Of a DNA stretch of 64,000 bases, positions 1 through 8,643 are shown one piece after another. Numbering within the stretch: position 1 is the first letter of the stretch; every line of letters begins with the position of its first letter. The position numbers and the translations under genes are program-made. The notes beneath the pieces are model-generated. The model was not told where the DNA came from. It saw nothing but the letters and a program-made list of their open reading frames with translations, and did no database searches. This DNA comes from Cytobacillus gottheilii (GTDB taxonomy: Bacteria > Bacillota > Bacilli > Bacillales > Cytobacillaceae), in contig NZ_LT800494.1 of NCBI RefSeq assembly GCF_900166665.1, positions 3,432,061 to 3,496,060 of the forward strand, read 5' to 3'.

Positions 1-1
1 G

Positions 2-589
2 CATGGATTATATGCTGTTGTCTTTTCTTTCTTGCTAGTAACGATTTTTGATACAACTGGAACGATGGTTGGCGTTGCCCAGCAGGCTGGCCTTATGAAA
101 AATAATAATCTGCCGCGAGCAAGACAGGCCTTGTTATCAGATTCTGTCGCTACGACTATTGGTTCGATGTTTGGAACGAGTCCAACTACAGCTTATATTG
201 AATCAACTTCAGGTGTTGCTGCTGGCGGCCGGACAGGTCTTACTTCATTAACCGTCGGTGTTCTGTTTATTTTAGCAGCGTTTTTTGGACCGCTTGTCAG
301 TGCCGTTTCTGGTATTTCTGCTATTACAGCACCAGCATTAATTATAGTTGGAAGCCTTATGATGGGCAGTATCGCTCATATAAAATGGGGAGAAATTGAT
401 GAGGCATTCCCTGCGTTTATCATAATTTTGAGCATGCCGCTTACTTCAAGCATCGCTACAGGGATTGCTCTTGGATTTATCAGCTATCCGATATTAAAAG
501 TAGCAAGAGGTAAATGGAAAGAAGTTCATCCGCTTGTTTACGTCTTTGCAGTGTTGTTTTTATATCAATTGGCGTTTCTTCCGCATTAA
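2..589 (+). CDS. AzgA-family purine (guanine/hypoxanthine) permease, C-terminal part
   Basis: The reading frame is open from the window edge, so only the last 195 residues are present. The conserved D-T-T-G-T segment followed by VGVA, and the later GTSPTTAYIESTSGVAAGGR stretch, are the substrate-site motifs of the AzgA branch of nucleobase permeases (PbuG/PbuO type). Several hydrophobic membrane helices follow and the protein ends in a hydrophobic tail, as in the family. The likely role is proton-coupled uptake of guanine/hypoxanthine or adenine; which base cannot be told from this part. A terminator hairpin follows at once. Confidence 0.9.
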   Translation, partial: HGLYAVVFSFLLVTIFDTTGTMVGVAQQAGLMKNNNLPRARQALLSDSVATTIGSMFGTSPTTAYIESTSGVAAGGRTGLTSLTVGVLFILAAFFGPLVSAVSGISAITAPALIIVGSLMMGSIAHIKWGEIDEAFPAFIIILSMPLTSSIATGIALGFISYPILKVARGKWKEVHPLVYVFAVLFLYQLAFLPH

Positions 590-594
590 TTTGA

Positions 595-625
595 CGGGCC
601 TGATGAGATTCAGGCCTGTTTTTTT
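595..625 (+). terminator. Rho-independent terminator of the purine permease
   Basis: GGCCTGA and TCAGGCC arms (597-603 and 610-616) are followed by a run of seven T, six bases after the permease stop codon. Confidence 0.85.
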
Positions 626-689
626 GTTATTTGCAGATGATTTTTTTGTTTCTTATGTGGATTTTGATTAGTTTTAGGATAGTAAGATC

Positions 690-803
690 TCGATATCCGC
701 CGTCCTGGATAAATATCCGCCGTTAAAACGGTTTTATCCGCAGTAAAAAAAATATATCCGCCGTTATTTTCATATTCCTGCTAAAAACACCGATATATCC
801 GCC
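690..803. repeat. Phased ATCCGCCG array, copy A (about 20.5-bp period)
   Basis: The core ATATCCGCCG or a close variant recurs with the ATCC step at 695, 715, 736, 756, a degraded ATTCC near 775, and 797. The spacings are 20-21 bp with AT-rich filler. This array fills most of the gap between the converging permease and tcyP genes. The same family occurs at 21944-22056 (opposite orientation) and 42311-42440. Confidence 0.8.
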
Positions 804-843
804 AAACTCAAAACTCCGATGTGCAAGCTTACTGAAAACACCA

Positions 844-876
844 GAAAAAAACGCCCCAGATTAGGCTGGGACGTTT
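844..876 (-). terminator. Terminator of tcyP
   Basis: AACGCCCCAG (850-859) pairs with CTGGGACGTT (866-875) with one mismatch. On the minus strand the stem is followed by a run of T. It lies just beyond the tcyP stop. Confidence 0.75.
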
Positions 877-886
877 TCGTTATTTT

Positions 887-2278
887 TTATGCTTCAGCTT
901 CTATTTTTGCATTCATATCGTTGTATGTGCCGCTGTCAATGTCACCTGTAATTCGGCTTGTAAGGATGCCTGATGTCATTGATCCGCTTACGTTTACAGC
1001 TGTACGGCCCATGTCGATTAGAGGTTCAATTGAAATAAGAAGACCTGCTAAAGCAACTGGCAAGTCTAGTGCTGAAAGGACGAGGATGGCTGCAAAAGTT
1101 GCTCCGCCGCCGACACCCGCAACACCAAACGAACATAATGCCACGATTAGAATAACTGTAAAAATAAATCCTGGTGTAAATGGATCGATTCCAACTGTTG
1201 GCGCAATCATAATGGCAAGCATCGCTGGATAAATTCCAGCACAGCCATTTTGACCGATCGTTAACCCGAATGAACCGGCAAAGTTGGCAATCCCTTCAGA
1301 AACACCTAAAGATTTTTGTGTCTTAATATTTAATGGAAGTGCACCAGCACTTGTTCTTGAAGTGAAGGCAAATGTTAAAACCGGAAATGCTTTCTTTAAA
1401 TATGTCATAGGGTTTAAACCCGCAAACGTGATTAACAATAAATGAATAATAAACATAACCGCTAAAGCAACATATGAAGCAATCACAAATTTGCCTAGGC
1501 TGACGATGGCATCAATGTTACTTGTTGCAACCGTTCTGGTCATGATCGCAAGCACGCCATATGGAGTCAACCGTAGAATCAATGTAACTACTCGCATTAT
1601 CACCGCATAAAACGCATCTACAATTTTAGCAAATAGCTCTGCATGCTCAGGTGTTTTTCTTCTTACCCCTAAATAAGCCACTCCTAAAAACGCTGCGAAG
1701 ATAACAACGCCGATGGTTGAAGTGGATCTTGCTCCAGTTAAATCAGAAAACGGGTTAGCCGGAAGCAATTCTAGAATCTGCTGCGGAAGCGTATTTCCTT
1801 CCATTTCCACTGAGCGTTCTTCCAGCATTGTTCCACGTGCTGTTTCAGCATCACCAGCTGTAATTTGACCTGCCTCAAGTCCGAATCCAAATGCGGATCC
1901 AATACCGACTGCTGCAGCAACTGCTGTTGTACCAACTAGTAATCCAAGGATTAGCACACTGATTTTCCCTATGTTATTGGTCAGCTTTAATTTTGTGAAA
2001 GCAGCCAAAATGGAGATAAATACAAGCGGCATAACAATCATTTGCAGGAATTTCACATAACCATTACCAACAATATTAAACCACTCTGCACTTTGAGCAA
2101 TAATATCTGATCCTGCTCCATAAGCAAATTGTAAAATGAATCCAAATAGAATCCCTAAACCTAAAGCGGTAAAGACTCTCTTAGAGAAAGAAACATGTTT
2201 CTTTTGCATGTAATATAAACCGAAAAGAAGCAATAGCATAATAGCAATATTCAAAATTAGCAAACCTGTTTCCATCTT
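887..2278 (-). CDS. tcyP: L-cystine importer of the DAACS (sodium/dicarboxylate symporter) family
   Basis: The 463-residue membrane protein matches the usual TcyP length when read from the ATG at 2278, which has an AGGAGGTG site six bases upstream; an in-frame start 22 codons earlier lacks one. It shows eight or more hydrophobic segments, the serine-rich FTSRTSAGALPLNIKTQ loop and the FGLTIGQNGCAGIYPAMLA motif that sets the TcyP branch apart from glutamate and C4-dicarboxylate relatives. The role is uptake of cystine as a sulfur source. It is a single gene with its own terminator. A CymR-like element upstream is only tentative. Confidence 0.88.
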   Translation of the reverse strand, partial: KMETGLLILNIAIMLLLLFGLYYMQKKHVSFSKRVFTALGLGILFGFILQFAYGAGSDIIAQSAEWFNIVGNGYVKFLQMIVMPLVFISILAAFTKLKLTNNIGKISVLILGLLVGTTAVAAAVGIGSAFGFGLEAGQITAGDAETARGTMLEERSVEMEGNTLPQQILELLPANPFSDLTGARSTSTIGVVIFAAFLGVAYLGVRRKTPEHAELFAKIVDAFYAVIMRVVTLILRLTPYGVLAIMTRTVATSNIDAIVSLGKFVIASYVALAVMFIIHLLLITFAGLNPMTYLKKAFPVLTFAFTSRTSAGALPLNIKTQKSLGVSEGIANFAGSFGLTIGQNGCAGIYPAMLAIMIAPTVGIDPFTPGFIFTVILIVALCSFGVAGVGGGATFAAILVLSALDLPVALAGLLISIEPLIDMGRTAVNVSGSMTSGILTSRITGDIDSGTYNDMNAKIEAEA

Positions 2279-2328
2279 CACACCTCCTGTTAATATGTAT
2301 CCCAAATACTGATTAACTATAAAACATG

Positions 2329-2353
2329 TAATCTGATCAGTCAAGTCGGAATT
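2329..2353 (-). promoter_or_regulatory. Possible CymR-type operator upstream of tcyP
   Basis: A TAAT sequence, 15 intervening bases and then GGAATT lies about 50-75 bases before the tcyP start. It resembles the remembered CymR operator of sulfur-regulated Bacillus genes in its end blocks only; the internal positions do not fit well. This is inference, partly from the identity of the gene. Confidence 0.25.
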
Positions 2354-2452
2354 ACAAGAATGAGCAAATCATGCAGCCAGAAAACTGACCAGATTCGCTA
2401 CTGATCCAACTTTACTGTATTGTATTAATTAAAATGCAAATACATTCTCCTT

Positions 2453-3256
2453 TTATTCTGACATCTCTTTTGTCTTATTCATACATGCTTCCATCGCAGA
2501 TAGCACTGCACCCTTGAAATGTCGCTTCTCCAGCTCTGCTACCGCTTCGATCGTTGCTCCCCCAGGTGTACAAACCTGGTCCTTAAGCTGGCCTGGATGC
2601 ATTCCTGTTTCCAAAACCATTTTAGCTGCACCAAGTACCGATTGTGCTGCCATTTTATATGCCTGGTCTCTTGGCAAACCGCCTCGAACACCTCCATCTG
2701 CCAATGCTTCAATAAACATATAAACATATGCTGGAGAAGAACCGCTGATTGCAGGTACTGTGTCCATTAAGATTTCATCGATCTCTTCTACCAGGCCAAA
2801 TGAAGAAAGCAGCATTTTCACTTCGGCAGCTTCATCATCATTTACATACTCATTGCGCGTCATTGCTGTCATTCCTTCTCCAACCATGGATGGTGTGTTT
2901 GGCATAGTTCGTACTGCCTTTACGTTAAATCCAAATGCTTCCCGTATAAAAGGCATTGTAATTCCTGCTGCCATTGTTACAATGATGGTATTAGGTCGAA
3001 TGACATCCTTCACTTCTTCAATAATACTCCCATGCAGATCAGGTTTGATGGCAAGAAAGAGAATGTCTGACTGTGCAGCAACTTCTTTGTTCTCCCTCGC
3101 CACAATCTTATAGATGTCATGTACATGCTCTTTTGTCTTATGTGACTTTGCACTAAATAGGATTTGTTTGTGGTCAGCACCGTCAGCTGACAGAATTCCC
3201 CCTATTATGGCCTGGGCCATTTTGCCGCAACCTATAAAACCAATTACTTTACTCAT
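2453..3256 (-). CDS. proC: Pyrroline-5-carboxylate reductase
   Basis: The enzyme reduces pyrroline-5-carboxylate to proline with NAD(P)H in the cytosol. The N-terminal Rossmann motif GFIGCGKMAQAIIGGIL follows the ATG at 3256, which has a GAGGGAG site; an in-frame start 12 codons earlier has none. Near residues 160-180 the family signature appears as AISGSSPAYVYMFIEAL, then the C-terminal CTPGGATIEAVAEL segment. At 267 residues the length is normal. It stands alone, transcribed away from the DUF2187 gene. Bacillus species often carry several paralogues (ProI, ProG, ComER), and which one this is cannot be settled here. Confidence 0.93.
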   Translation of the reverse strand: MSKVIGFIGCGKMAQAIIGGILSADGADHKQILFSAKSHKTKEHVHDIYKIVARENKEVAAQSDILFLAIKPDLHGSIIEEVKDVIRPNTIIVTMAAGITMPFIREAFGFNVKAVRTMPNTPSMVGEGMTAMTRNEYVNDDEAAEVKMLLSSFGLVEEIDEILMDTVPAISGSSPAYVYMFIEALADGGVRGGLPRDQAYKMAAQSVLGAAKMVLETGMHPGQLKDQVCTPGGATIEAVAELEKRHFKGAVLSAMEACMNKTKEMSE

Positions 3257-3377
3257 TTGAAAATCTCCCTCTCTGACTACACTTTCAAACATTTTTCAAC
3301 AAATTGCATTACGCTTCTACATATAGTGTTTTTAGGATCATTATTTCCTACAGTTTTGTCAAAATATTGTCGATAAA

Positions 3378-3407
3378 AAAACCAGGCAGTTAGCTGGACT
3401 TTTTTTA
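3378..3407. other. Orphan hairpin with T-runs in the divergent proC/DUF2187 gap
   Basis: CCAG (3382-3385) and CTGG (3394-3397) form a short stem flanked by A7 on one side and T7 on the other, so it resembles a terminator in both directions. No gene ends here: proC and the DUF2187 gene both start outward. It could end a short leader or untranslated RNA. The stem is weak. Confidence 0.3.
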
Positions 3408-3513
3408 AATATAAGTTTATTTTACTATAAACAGGAAATATTTCTTGTATAAGAATATTGCTGTTATTTATTTTACCCTTACTTTATAAACTCATAGAAT
3501 GGATGGTGCGATG

Positions 3514-3714
3514 ATGACAAACAGCAAATTAAATAAATCCGAAAAGAAAAATGTAAACATTGGAACAAATGTATCATTAAATGGGTTAGTGACTGCTGTT
3601 TTTGATAACATGGTCCACGTCCAAATTGGCGCTAAAATTGTAACCGTACAAATGAAGGATTTATTAAACGGTACAATTCTTCAAACACAGCAGACAAAGA
3701 CACCATCTCAATAA
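3514..3714 (+). CDS. DUF2187 family small protein (YkvS-like)
   Basis: The product is a basic protein of about 66 residues. The second half (NIGTNVSLNGLVTAVFDN, then VHVQIGAKIVTVQMKDL) reads as a small SH3/KOW-like beta barrel, which is the pattern of the YkvS/DUF2187 family; its function is unknown. Three in-frame ATGs lie at 3499, 3511 and 3514. The last is chosen because a GGTG site sits six bases before it, but the ribosome site is weak. A terminator follows about 90 bases downstream. Confidence 0.7.
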   Translation: MTNSKLNKSEKKNVNIGTNVSLNGLVTAVFDNMVHVQIGAKIVTVQMKDLLNGTILQTQQTKTPSQ

Positions 3715-3802
3715 GACTAACAGATTTAATTTGAGGTGCTGAACGCTACAACACAGACAGATCAGATTGCCAATCACATAAGGTTCAAATAATTGCACCA
3801 TC

Positions 3803-3835
3803 AAAAGGCTTAGAGACTTCACTAAGCCTTTTTTT
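3803..3835 (+). terminator. Terminator downstream of the DUF2187 gene
   Basis: AAAAGGCTTAG pairs with CTAAGCCTTTTT around an eight-base loop, and the 3' arm runs into T7. Confidence 0.85.
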
Positions 3836-3877
3836 CATGGGTGCTTTTAGATTAGAAACATTAAGCGGCTTATGAGG

Positions 3878-4073
3878 AAATAAGCGGAGAAATTCCTCTT
3901 ATTTGCTAAAAAGCATTGAAAACAGCAAATATAGAAGGAGAAATTCCGACTATTTCCCCAAAAACCAAGAAAATGGAGAGTTTTTTTAAGCATAGTCGGA
4001 AATACTCCCCTTATTTAACCCATAATGGGTATCAATCTGCATTTTTACCGGAAATTCTCCGTTTATTTATGAA
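3878..4073. repeat. Array of four palindromic GGAGAAATTCC units, 51-61 bp apart
   Basis: Each unit is a near-palindrome of about 26 bp with a GGAGAAATTCC or GGAAATTCTCC core flanked by AATAAG and CTTATT arms. Cores start at 3886, 3937, 3998 and 4050, giving spacings of 51, 61 and 52 bp. The array fills the gap between the DUF2187 terminator and the end of the convergent nudix gene. A frame open across it has no ribosome site and no family match. Confidence 0.7.
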
Positions 4074-4156
4074 GAGAAGCTGTCTCATTCAATACCTAAT
4101 TTTCGCGTCACCTCAAAAAAATCTAGGGGGAAGCATATCACTCCCCCTCTCTTTTT

Positions 4157-4780
4157 CTAGCTCTTTTGAATGATTTCCAGAAAATGATGCAATATTCTCG
4201 CAGTTAATCCCCAAATCACTTTATCGTCCCAATAATAAAAATACTCATCCATTGCCCGAGTTTGCCAGTCATAATTTTCTCCGCCTGCTATGGAAGAGAA
4301 GGGAAAGCTGGCTTCGGGCTCCACTCGGAAATTCACTTTATATACCTTAGGCTCGAGGTCCTTCAGCTTTTGCAAGGGTACAGTAAAAACTTCTTCCACC
4401 TCAAGATGATTGGGACTTAAAGCAGTTGAAGTGAGATCAATAAAACCAGCGTACGGGTAAATAATGGTCCCAAAAGGAGAGATCATATAGTCCAGGGGAA
4501 AGACATGTGAAATTGCATTTTCTTTAATCCCCAGCTCTTCAGATGTTTCCCGAATCGCTGTATAGGCTTCATCACGATCAGTGGCATCCGCTTTACCGCC
4601 TGGAAAACAAATTTCTCCCGGCTGCCTTCTCATTTTTAAGGAGCGCACCTCAAATAAAATATGCAAACCATCCTCTTTTTTCACTAAAGGCAGCAGAACG
4701 GAATATTTATAGAATTTTTCACTGCCAAGAATAACAGGCGTTCTTTTCCGCAAATGATTTAGAATATCATCAATTTCCAT
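4157..4780 (-). CDS. Nudix hydrolase, CoA pyrophosphatase type (NudL/YeaB-like)
   Basis: The protein has about 207 residues. A Nudix box is complete: the GEICFPGGKADATDRDEAY stretch followed by AIRETSEELGI supplies the GX5EX7REUXEEXG pattern. The upstream LPLVKKEDGLHILFEVRS and RRQPGEICFPGG sequences match the CoA-pyrophosphatase subgroup, which cleaves CoA to 3',5'-ADP and phosphopantetheine. Two adjacent ATGs are possible; the second lies seven bases after GGAGG and is preferred. It is monocistronic and converges on the repeat array. The substrate is inferred from subgroup motifs only. Confidence 0.85.
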   Translation of the reverse strand: MEIDDILNHLRKRTPVILGSEKFYKYSVLLPLVKKEDGLHILFEVRSLKMRRQPGEICFPGGKADATDRDEAYTAIRETSEELGIKENAISHVFPLDYMISPFGTIIYPYAGFIDLTSTALSPNHLEVEEVFTVPLQKLKDLEPKVYKVNFRVEPEASFPFSSIAGGENYDWQTRAMDEYFYYWDDKVIWGLTARILHHFLEIIQKS

Positions 4781-4878
4781 CATCTCACCTCCGCGAATGG
4801 AAAACCTGCACTATAAGGATTTTACTTAAGTATACTCATACTTTCTGCTTACTAGCCATTTATCTGTTCAGTGTCCTA

Positions 4879-5838
4879 CTATTCTGCTAGACTCAATCGC
4901 TCAATGATCCCCATAGCACTTACATTCATGTCTAATTTTAATAAATGCAGAGCTTCAGGCTGTATTGAAACCCCGTAGCGTGTTATTTCATCCATCACGA
5001 GCTTCATCATTTTTTCAGAGAGCAGAGTAGTTTTTTCTTGGAAATCTGCTTCAGGACTTTCCGTCATTACCCTTCTCCCTAAGTCCATAAACTGCGGCAG
5101 CCAATAGCTTATTTGCTGGAACACATTTTGCGGCTTTTCTGTCATGCTATAGTGTCCAAAATAAATCCGTTCTGGTTTAAGTGCCTCTAGACGCTCTGCC
5201 GAACGCATCATGTCTTCTTCATTAAATTGGCTAGGCGATGTCGATGGCAAATATATCTCCAACCCTTTTTCCAATAGCTGAGGATAACATACACCAATTG
5301 TATCTCCAGTAAAAATTCCATTACTGCGGGAATCATGGATTGAAAAATGGTGCTTGGCATGTCCTGGTGTATCGTAAAACGTCAGTGTACGGCTATTGCC
5401 AATATCCAATATTTCACCATCATTTTTACTGATTAACCTTTGCTCATCAATCGGTATAATCGGGTCGAATAGGCGATCAAAGTCGTCACCATAGACTGCT
5501 CTTGCACCCTTCATCAGACGTTCTGGATTTGCTAAATGACGGTTGCCGCGCGGATGCACATACACTCTAGCATTGGGGCAGCTCTGTAAAAAGAGACCTG
5601 TTCCACCGGCATGATCTAAATGAATATGTGTGACAATAATATGCTTTACGTCTTCAAGTTCAATTCCTAATTCCTTTAAACCCTGTTTTAAATACGGGAT
5701 TGAAGGGCTCGCACTTGTTTCAATAATCGTGATGTCACCGCCAGTTAATACATATGCTCCTGTTCTTCCCCACTGGTCTAAATCATGTAAGTCTATTATA
5801 TATACTCCATTGCCCAAGTCTTCTGTACGTTTTTCCAA
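4879..5838 (-). CDS. MBL-fold metallo-hydrolase
   Basis: The 319-residue protein has the zinc motif H71-x-H73-x-D75-H76 in THIHLDHAGG, and later conserved histidines in DTPGHAKHHFS and the GDT aspartate, so both metal sites look complete. The C-terminal 100 residues are helical, as in several uncharacterised Bacillus homologues. The start is taken as the TTG at 5838, seven bases after AGGAGGAGG; an earlier TTG at 5871 has no ribosome site. The substrate is unknown. Glyoxalase II and lactonase roles are both possible for the fold and neither is shown by the sequence. Confidence 0.82.
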   Translation of the reverse strand: MEKRTEDLGNGVYIIDLHDLDQWGRTGAYVLTGGDITIIETSASPSIPYLKQGLKELGIELEDVKHIIVTHIHLDHAGGTGLFLQSCPNARVYVHPRGNRHLANPERLMKGARAVYGDDFDRLFDPIIPIDEQRLISKNDGEILDIGNSRTLTFYDTPGHAKHHFSIHDSRSNGIFTGDTIGVCYPQLLEKGLEIYLPSTSPSQFNEEDMMRSAERLEALKPERIYFGHYSMTEKPQNVFQQISYWLPQFMDLGRRVMTESPEADFQEKTTLLSEKMMKLVMDEITRYGVSIQPEALHLLKLDMNVSAMGIIERLSLAE

Positions 5839-6138
5839 ATCCAGTACCTCCTCCTGCTCTAAACCTTTCAACTATTTCGTTAATCAGCAGAGATTTCCTG
5901 CTATAAAGAAGTCTATTTAAAGTAAATAACTAATATAGGAGAAATATTGAACACCCTTTTCTTTTTTCGAGACAAAACACTACTTTCTGTAAATATTTTC
6001 ATTATAGTTTAAGTATAAGATTTGATTAGCAAGCAATTCTCATTCCTATACACAAAGTCTTGTTGACACTGTGCTTTTTTGCATTTTTCCCTTCACTTTC
6101 CTTCTCCCTATCCGATACTAGAAAAAGGGGTGAAAATT

Positions 6139-6312
6139 TTGGATATCGCAGCATTATCAATGGCCTTAAGTCAAACATCTGCTTCTCAGTCAGCAAGCAT
6201 TGCTTTAACCAAAAAGGCATTAGACACGGCTGAAGGCAATAGCGCCCAGCTGCTGAAAATGATTGAAGCCCCGCATCCGAATCTCGGCGGCACAATCGAC
6301 GTAAAAGCATAA
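6139..6312 (+). CDS. YjfB-family putative motility protein
   Basis: This is a 57-residue protein starting LDIAALSMALSQTSASQ and ending in a DVKA-like tail, the pattern of the YjfB motility family of Bacilli. The start is the TTG at 6139 preceded by AAAAAGGGGTG. In Bacillus subtilis the relative belongs to the SigD regulon. Here a CCGATAC lies just upstream (6112-6118) but has no TAAA partner and is too close to the ribosome site, so SigD control is not supported. It is a single gene. Confidence 0.78.
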   Translation: MDIAALSMALSQTSASQSASIALTKKALDTAEGNSAQLLKMIEAPHPNLGGTIDVKA

Positions 6313-6499
6313 GTGTTTTTCGGCCATTCAATCTGCGCGGGTTGGATGGTTCTTTTCTTTGAGTAGATTTTGAGAGTACATAGTTAACCATAAAGGGACT
6401 TTTAGCAGCATATGGTATAACAATTATAGTCCATGAAACTATTTTATATCTTCTTCCGTATATTAAATAAATTCCGTTCTTAACAAAAAGGATGTTTCG

Positions 6500-6949
6500 A
6501 TGACAAAACCAAACCGTCCCTTTAAAGAAGAATCATTTTCCTCGAAATTTTTTATAATCGTCACGATGAGTTTATTAGTACTTGGTGCCGTTGGTTTTGT
6601 GGTTGCTGTCTATTATTTTGGCATTTTAGGGCTCTTTAGTATTTTAGGAATTCAGTATGAATCTCTTTTTTCACTATTGCTTTTCGTTATCTTTTATTTC
6701 CTGCTAGGCATAATTGGTGATATTGTTCTTAAGGCTTTTATTATTCTAATGAAAGCGGCAGGAATAACGGCGAAACTTTCTTTCCATGCCGGTCTTTTAC
6801 TTTTTTCTTTTCTCATCAACTGGGCAATTATTTCTGCCATAAACCTATTAATGGATTCTATTGAAATCGCTGCTTTGACAGGAATCATCCTTGCACTTAT
6901 TATTTCCGTTATTGAAATGGTGTTAGACAGTCTTGATGATCAAGAATAG
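6500..6949 (+). CDS. Integral membrane protein, YrvL-like
   Basis: The 149-residue protein has a short charged N-terminus (about 16 residues) and four strongly hydrophobic segments at roughly 18-42, 50-75, 88-115 and 120-140, ending in a DSLDDQE tail. The layout, and the GLFSILGIQYESLFSLLLF and LLMDSIEI stretches, resemble the YrvL family, small membrane proteins with a regulatory role in Bacillus subtilis. The family call is from pattern memory, not a search. It has an AAAAGGATG-type ribosome site and no gene partner. Confidence 0.55.
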   Translation: MTKPNRPFKEESFSSKFFIIVTMSLLVLGAVGFVVAVYYFGILGLFSILGIQYESLFSLLLFVIFYFLLGIIGDIVLKAFIILMKAAGITAKLSFHAGLLLFSFLINWAIISAINLLMDSIEIAALTGIILALIISVIEMVLDSLDDQE

Positions 6950-7071
6950 GTATAAAAAAAATAGATTCATAGCTACTTGAATTCAAGTTAAAATTGCGCT
7001 ATGATGTTTAACGGTAATTGCATACTAAAATTTTTTCTATGTGGATTTTTCTGGAGACTGCTCTATTTTTC

Positions 7072-7112
7072 GCCACACAATTGTCTATACGGGCAATTGT
7101 GTGGCTTTTTTA
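7072..7112 (+). terminator. Long perfect hairpin plus T-run in the DMT transporter leader
   Basis: GCCACACAATTG (7072-7083) and CAATTGTGTGGC (7094-7105) form a perfect 12-bp stem with a ten-base loop, TCTATACGGG, followed by a T-rich run. It lies 120 bases after the YrvL-like stop and 27 bases before the DMT start. It may end the upstream transcript or attenuate the transporter gene. Confidence 0.85.
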
Positions 7113-7138
7113 TTTTTATTGGAAAGAAGGAGATTTAT

Positions 7139-8047
7139 ATGAAAAGCTGGCATTATGCTTTACTCGTTTTCCTGGGAGGCTGCAGCTTCGGTATACTGTC
7201 TACATTTGTTAAACTTGCCTATGCAGCAGGCTTTACGATGCCTCAGGTGTCCGGAAGCCAAGTATTCTTTGGTACAGTCATCATTTGGTCCATTGCATTA
7301 TTTGCAAAAAAAATAAAAATCACCTTACTTCAAGCAGGTAAAATCATGGGCGCTGGCATCCCGACTGGATTAACAGGCGTTTTTTATTATCAATGCCTGC
7401 AAACGGTTAATGCTTCACTCGCTATTATTTTCTTATTCCAATTTATATGGATTGGTACACTAATTGAATGGATCGTGTATAACCGGAAACCTTCAAAATT
7501 AAAAGTTATATCGATCATGATCCTGCTTGCCGGCTCACTTCTAGCGGCTGGACTAATCTCAGGCAATATTCAGTCCATTTCTGGTGAAGGTGCCATGTGG
7601 GGACTGTTATCAGCCGTAACCTTCTCGTTATTCATCTTTCTTAGCGGAGTCGTTGGCAAGGAATTGCCTGCCATTCAGAAAAGCGCATTATTGGCGACAG
7701 GCAGTATGATCACAGTTTTCATTCTGTTTCCGCCGCTCTTTTTATTCGATGGAGCCGTTTTATCAAACTTAGCTCCATACGGACTTTTACTCGGCATTTT
7801 TGGTGTCGTCCTGCCGCCGCTGCTATTTTCTATTGGCATGCCGCATGTCGGACCGGGTCTCGGAACCATTTTAACAGCATCCGAGCTGCCGGTAGCGGTT
7901 GTGTTATCCGCTGCCGTCTTGTCAGAACACGTCAATATCCTTCAATGGACGGGTGTATTGATCATTTTAGCCGGAATTATGATCGGCAATAAAAGCAGTT
8001 TACAGCCCAAAATCATGCCTCCATATGAACTAAACAGCCAAGGTTAA
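7139..8047 (+). CDS. DMT-superfamily (EamA) transporter
   Basis: The 302-residue protein has ten hydrophobic helices arranged as two EamA repeats of about 140 residues, each ending in a helix with conserved Gly/Pro (LLAGSLLAAGLI and LIILAGIMIG). The start is the ATG at 7139 with a GAAGGAG site; an upstream in-frame start would read through the terminator hairpin. Family members export amino acids or metabolites or import precursors, and the substrate here is unknown. The gene is preceded by a strong hairpin in its leader and ends in its own terminator. Confidence 0.88.
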   Translation: MKSWHYALLVFLGGCSFGILSTFVKLAYAAGFTMPQVSGSQVFFGTVIIWSIALFAKKIKITLLQAGKIMGAGIPTGLTGVFYYQCLQTVNASLAIIFLFQFIWIGTLIEWIVYNRKPSKLKVISIMILLAGSLLAAGLISGNIQSISGEGAMWGLLSAVTFSLFIFLSGVVGKELPAIQKSALLATGSMITVFILFPPLFLFDGAVLSNLAPYGLLLGIFGVVLPPLLFSIGMPHVGPGLGTILTASELPVAVVLSAAVLSEHVNILQWTGVLIILAGIMIGNKSSLQPKIMPPYELNSQG

Positions 8048-8067
8048 TTCCCTTGGCTGTTTTTCTT
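8035..8067 (+). terminator. Terminator of the DMT transporter
   Basis: CAGCCAAGG and CCTTGGCTG form a perfect 9-bp stem followed by T5. The transporter stop codon lies in the loop. Confidence 0.9.
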
Positions 8068-8123
8068 TAAAGGATATCAACCCAATTTGTAGAATAAAAT
8101 TTTAAACGAGAAAGGAGAATAAA

Positions 8124-8585
8124 ATGATCATCAGACTTGCTAAAGCAAACGATATCAAACAGTTAATACAAATGAGATGGGACTTTACTATTGAACATGA
8201 TGAAAGCAAAAAAAGGGCATCCTTTCAGGAGTTTGAGATGGAATGCCGCTCCTTTTTAGAAGGAGCACTCCAAAATCAGCAATGGTTTATTTGGGTTGCA
8301 GAGAATCAGGGGAAAATTGTTTCACACATTTATATTGAATGTATCCATAAGGTTCCACGTCCAGGGAGAATCACGTACCCTTTCGCCTTTATGACGAATG
8401 TTTATACACTTCCAGAATATCGGCAAAAGGGGATTGGCAGCAAACTTTTACATGCAATACATGATTGGACCAAGGAAAATAAATATGAGTTTGTGCTTGT
8501 GTGGCCAAGTGATGAAGCGATCAAATTTTATAAACGAAACGAATACGAAGAACTTACAGAGCCTCTCATTTATTATCCAAAATAA
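8124..8585 (+). CDS. GNAT-family N-acetyltransferase
   Basis: The protein has 153 residues. The acetyl-CoA-binding motif A is RQKGIGSKLLHAIHDW (Q/RxxGxG/A pattern) near residues 97-112, followed by the KFYKRNEYEE motif B tyrosine. The ribosome site GAAAGGAG precedes the ATG. The acceptor is unknown. The SRAP gene follows 58 bases downstream in the same direction, so they may share a transcript. Confidence 0.88.
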   Translation: MIIRLAKANDIKQLIQMRWDFTIEHDESKKRASFQEFEMECRSFLEGALQNQQWFIWVAENQGKIVSHIYIECIHKVPRPGRITYPFAFMTNVYTLPEYRQKGIGSKLLHAIHDWTKENKYEFVLVWPSDEAIKFYKRNEYEELTEPLIYYPK

Positions 8586-8643
8586 AGAATCAATCATACA
8601 ACCCTTAAAATGGCTAATTTAACGATTAGGAGCGTGGATATAC

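Noticed and set aside
819-1232. 137-residue plus-strand frame
   Set aside because: Antisense to tcyP, which has clear family motifs.
3916-4173. 85-residue frame in the palindrome array
   Set aside because: No ribosome site, no family resemblance, composition dictated by the repeats.
6085-6138. SigD promoter for the YjfB gene
   Set aside because: CCGATAC resembles the -10 but no TAAA occurs at the right distance and it lies only about 20 bases before the start codon.
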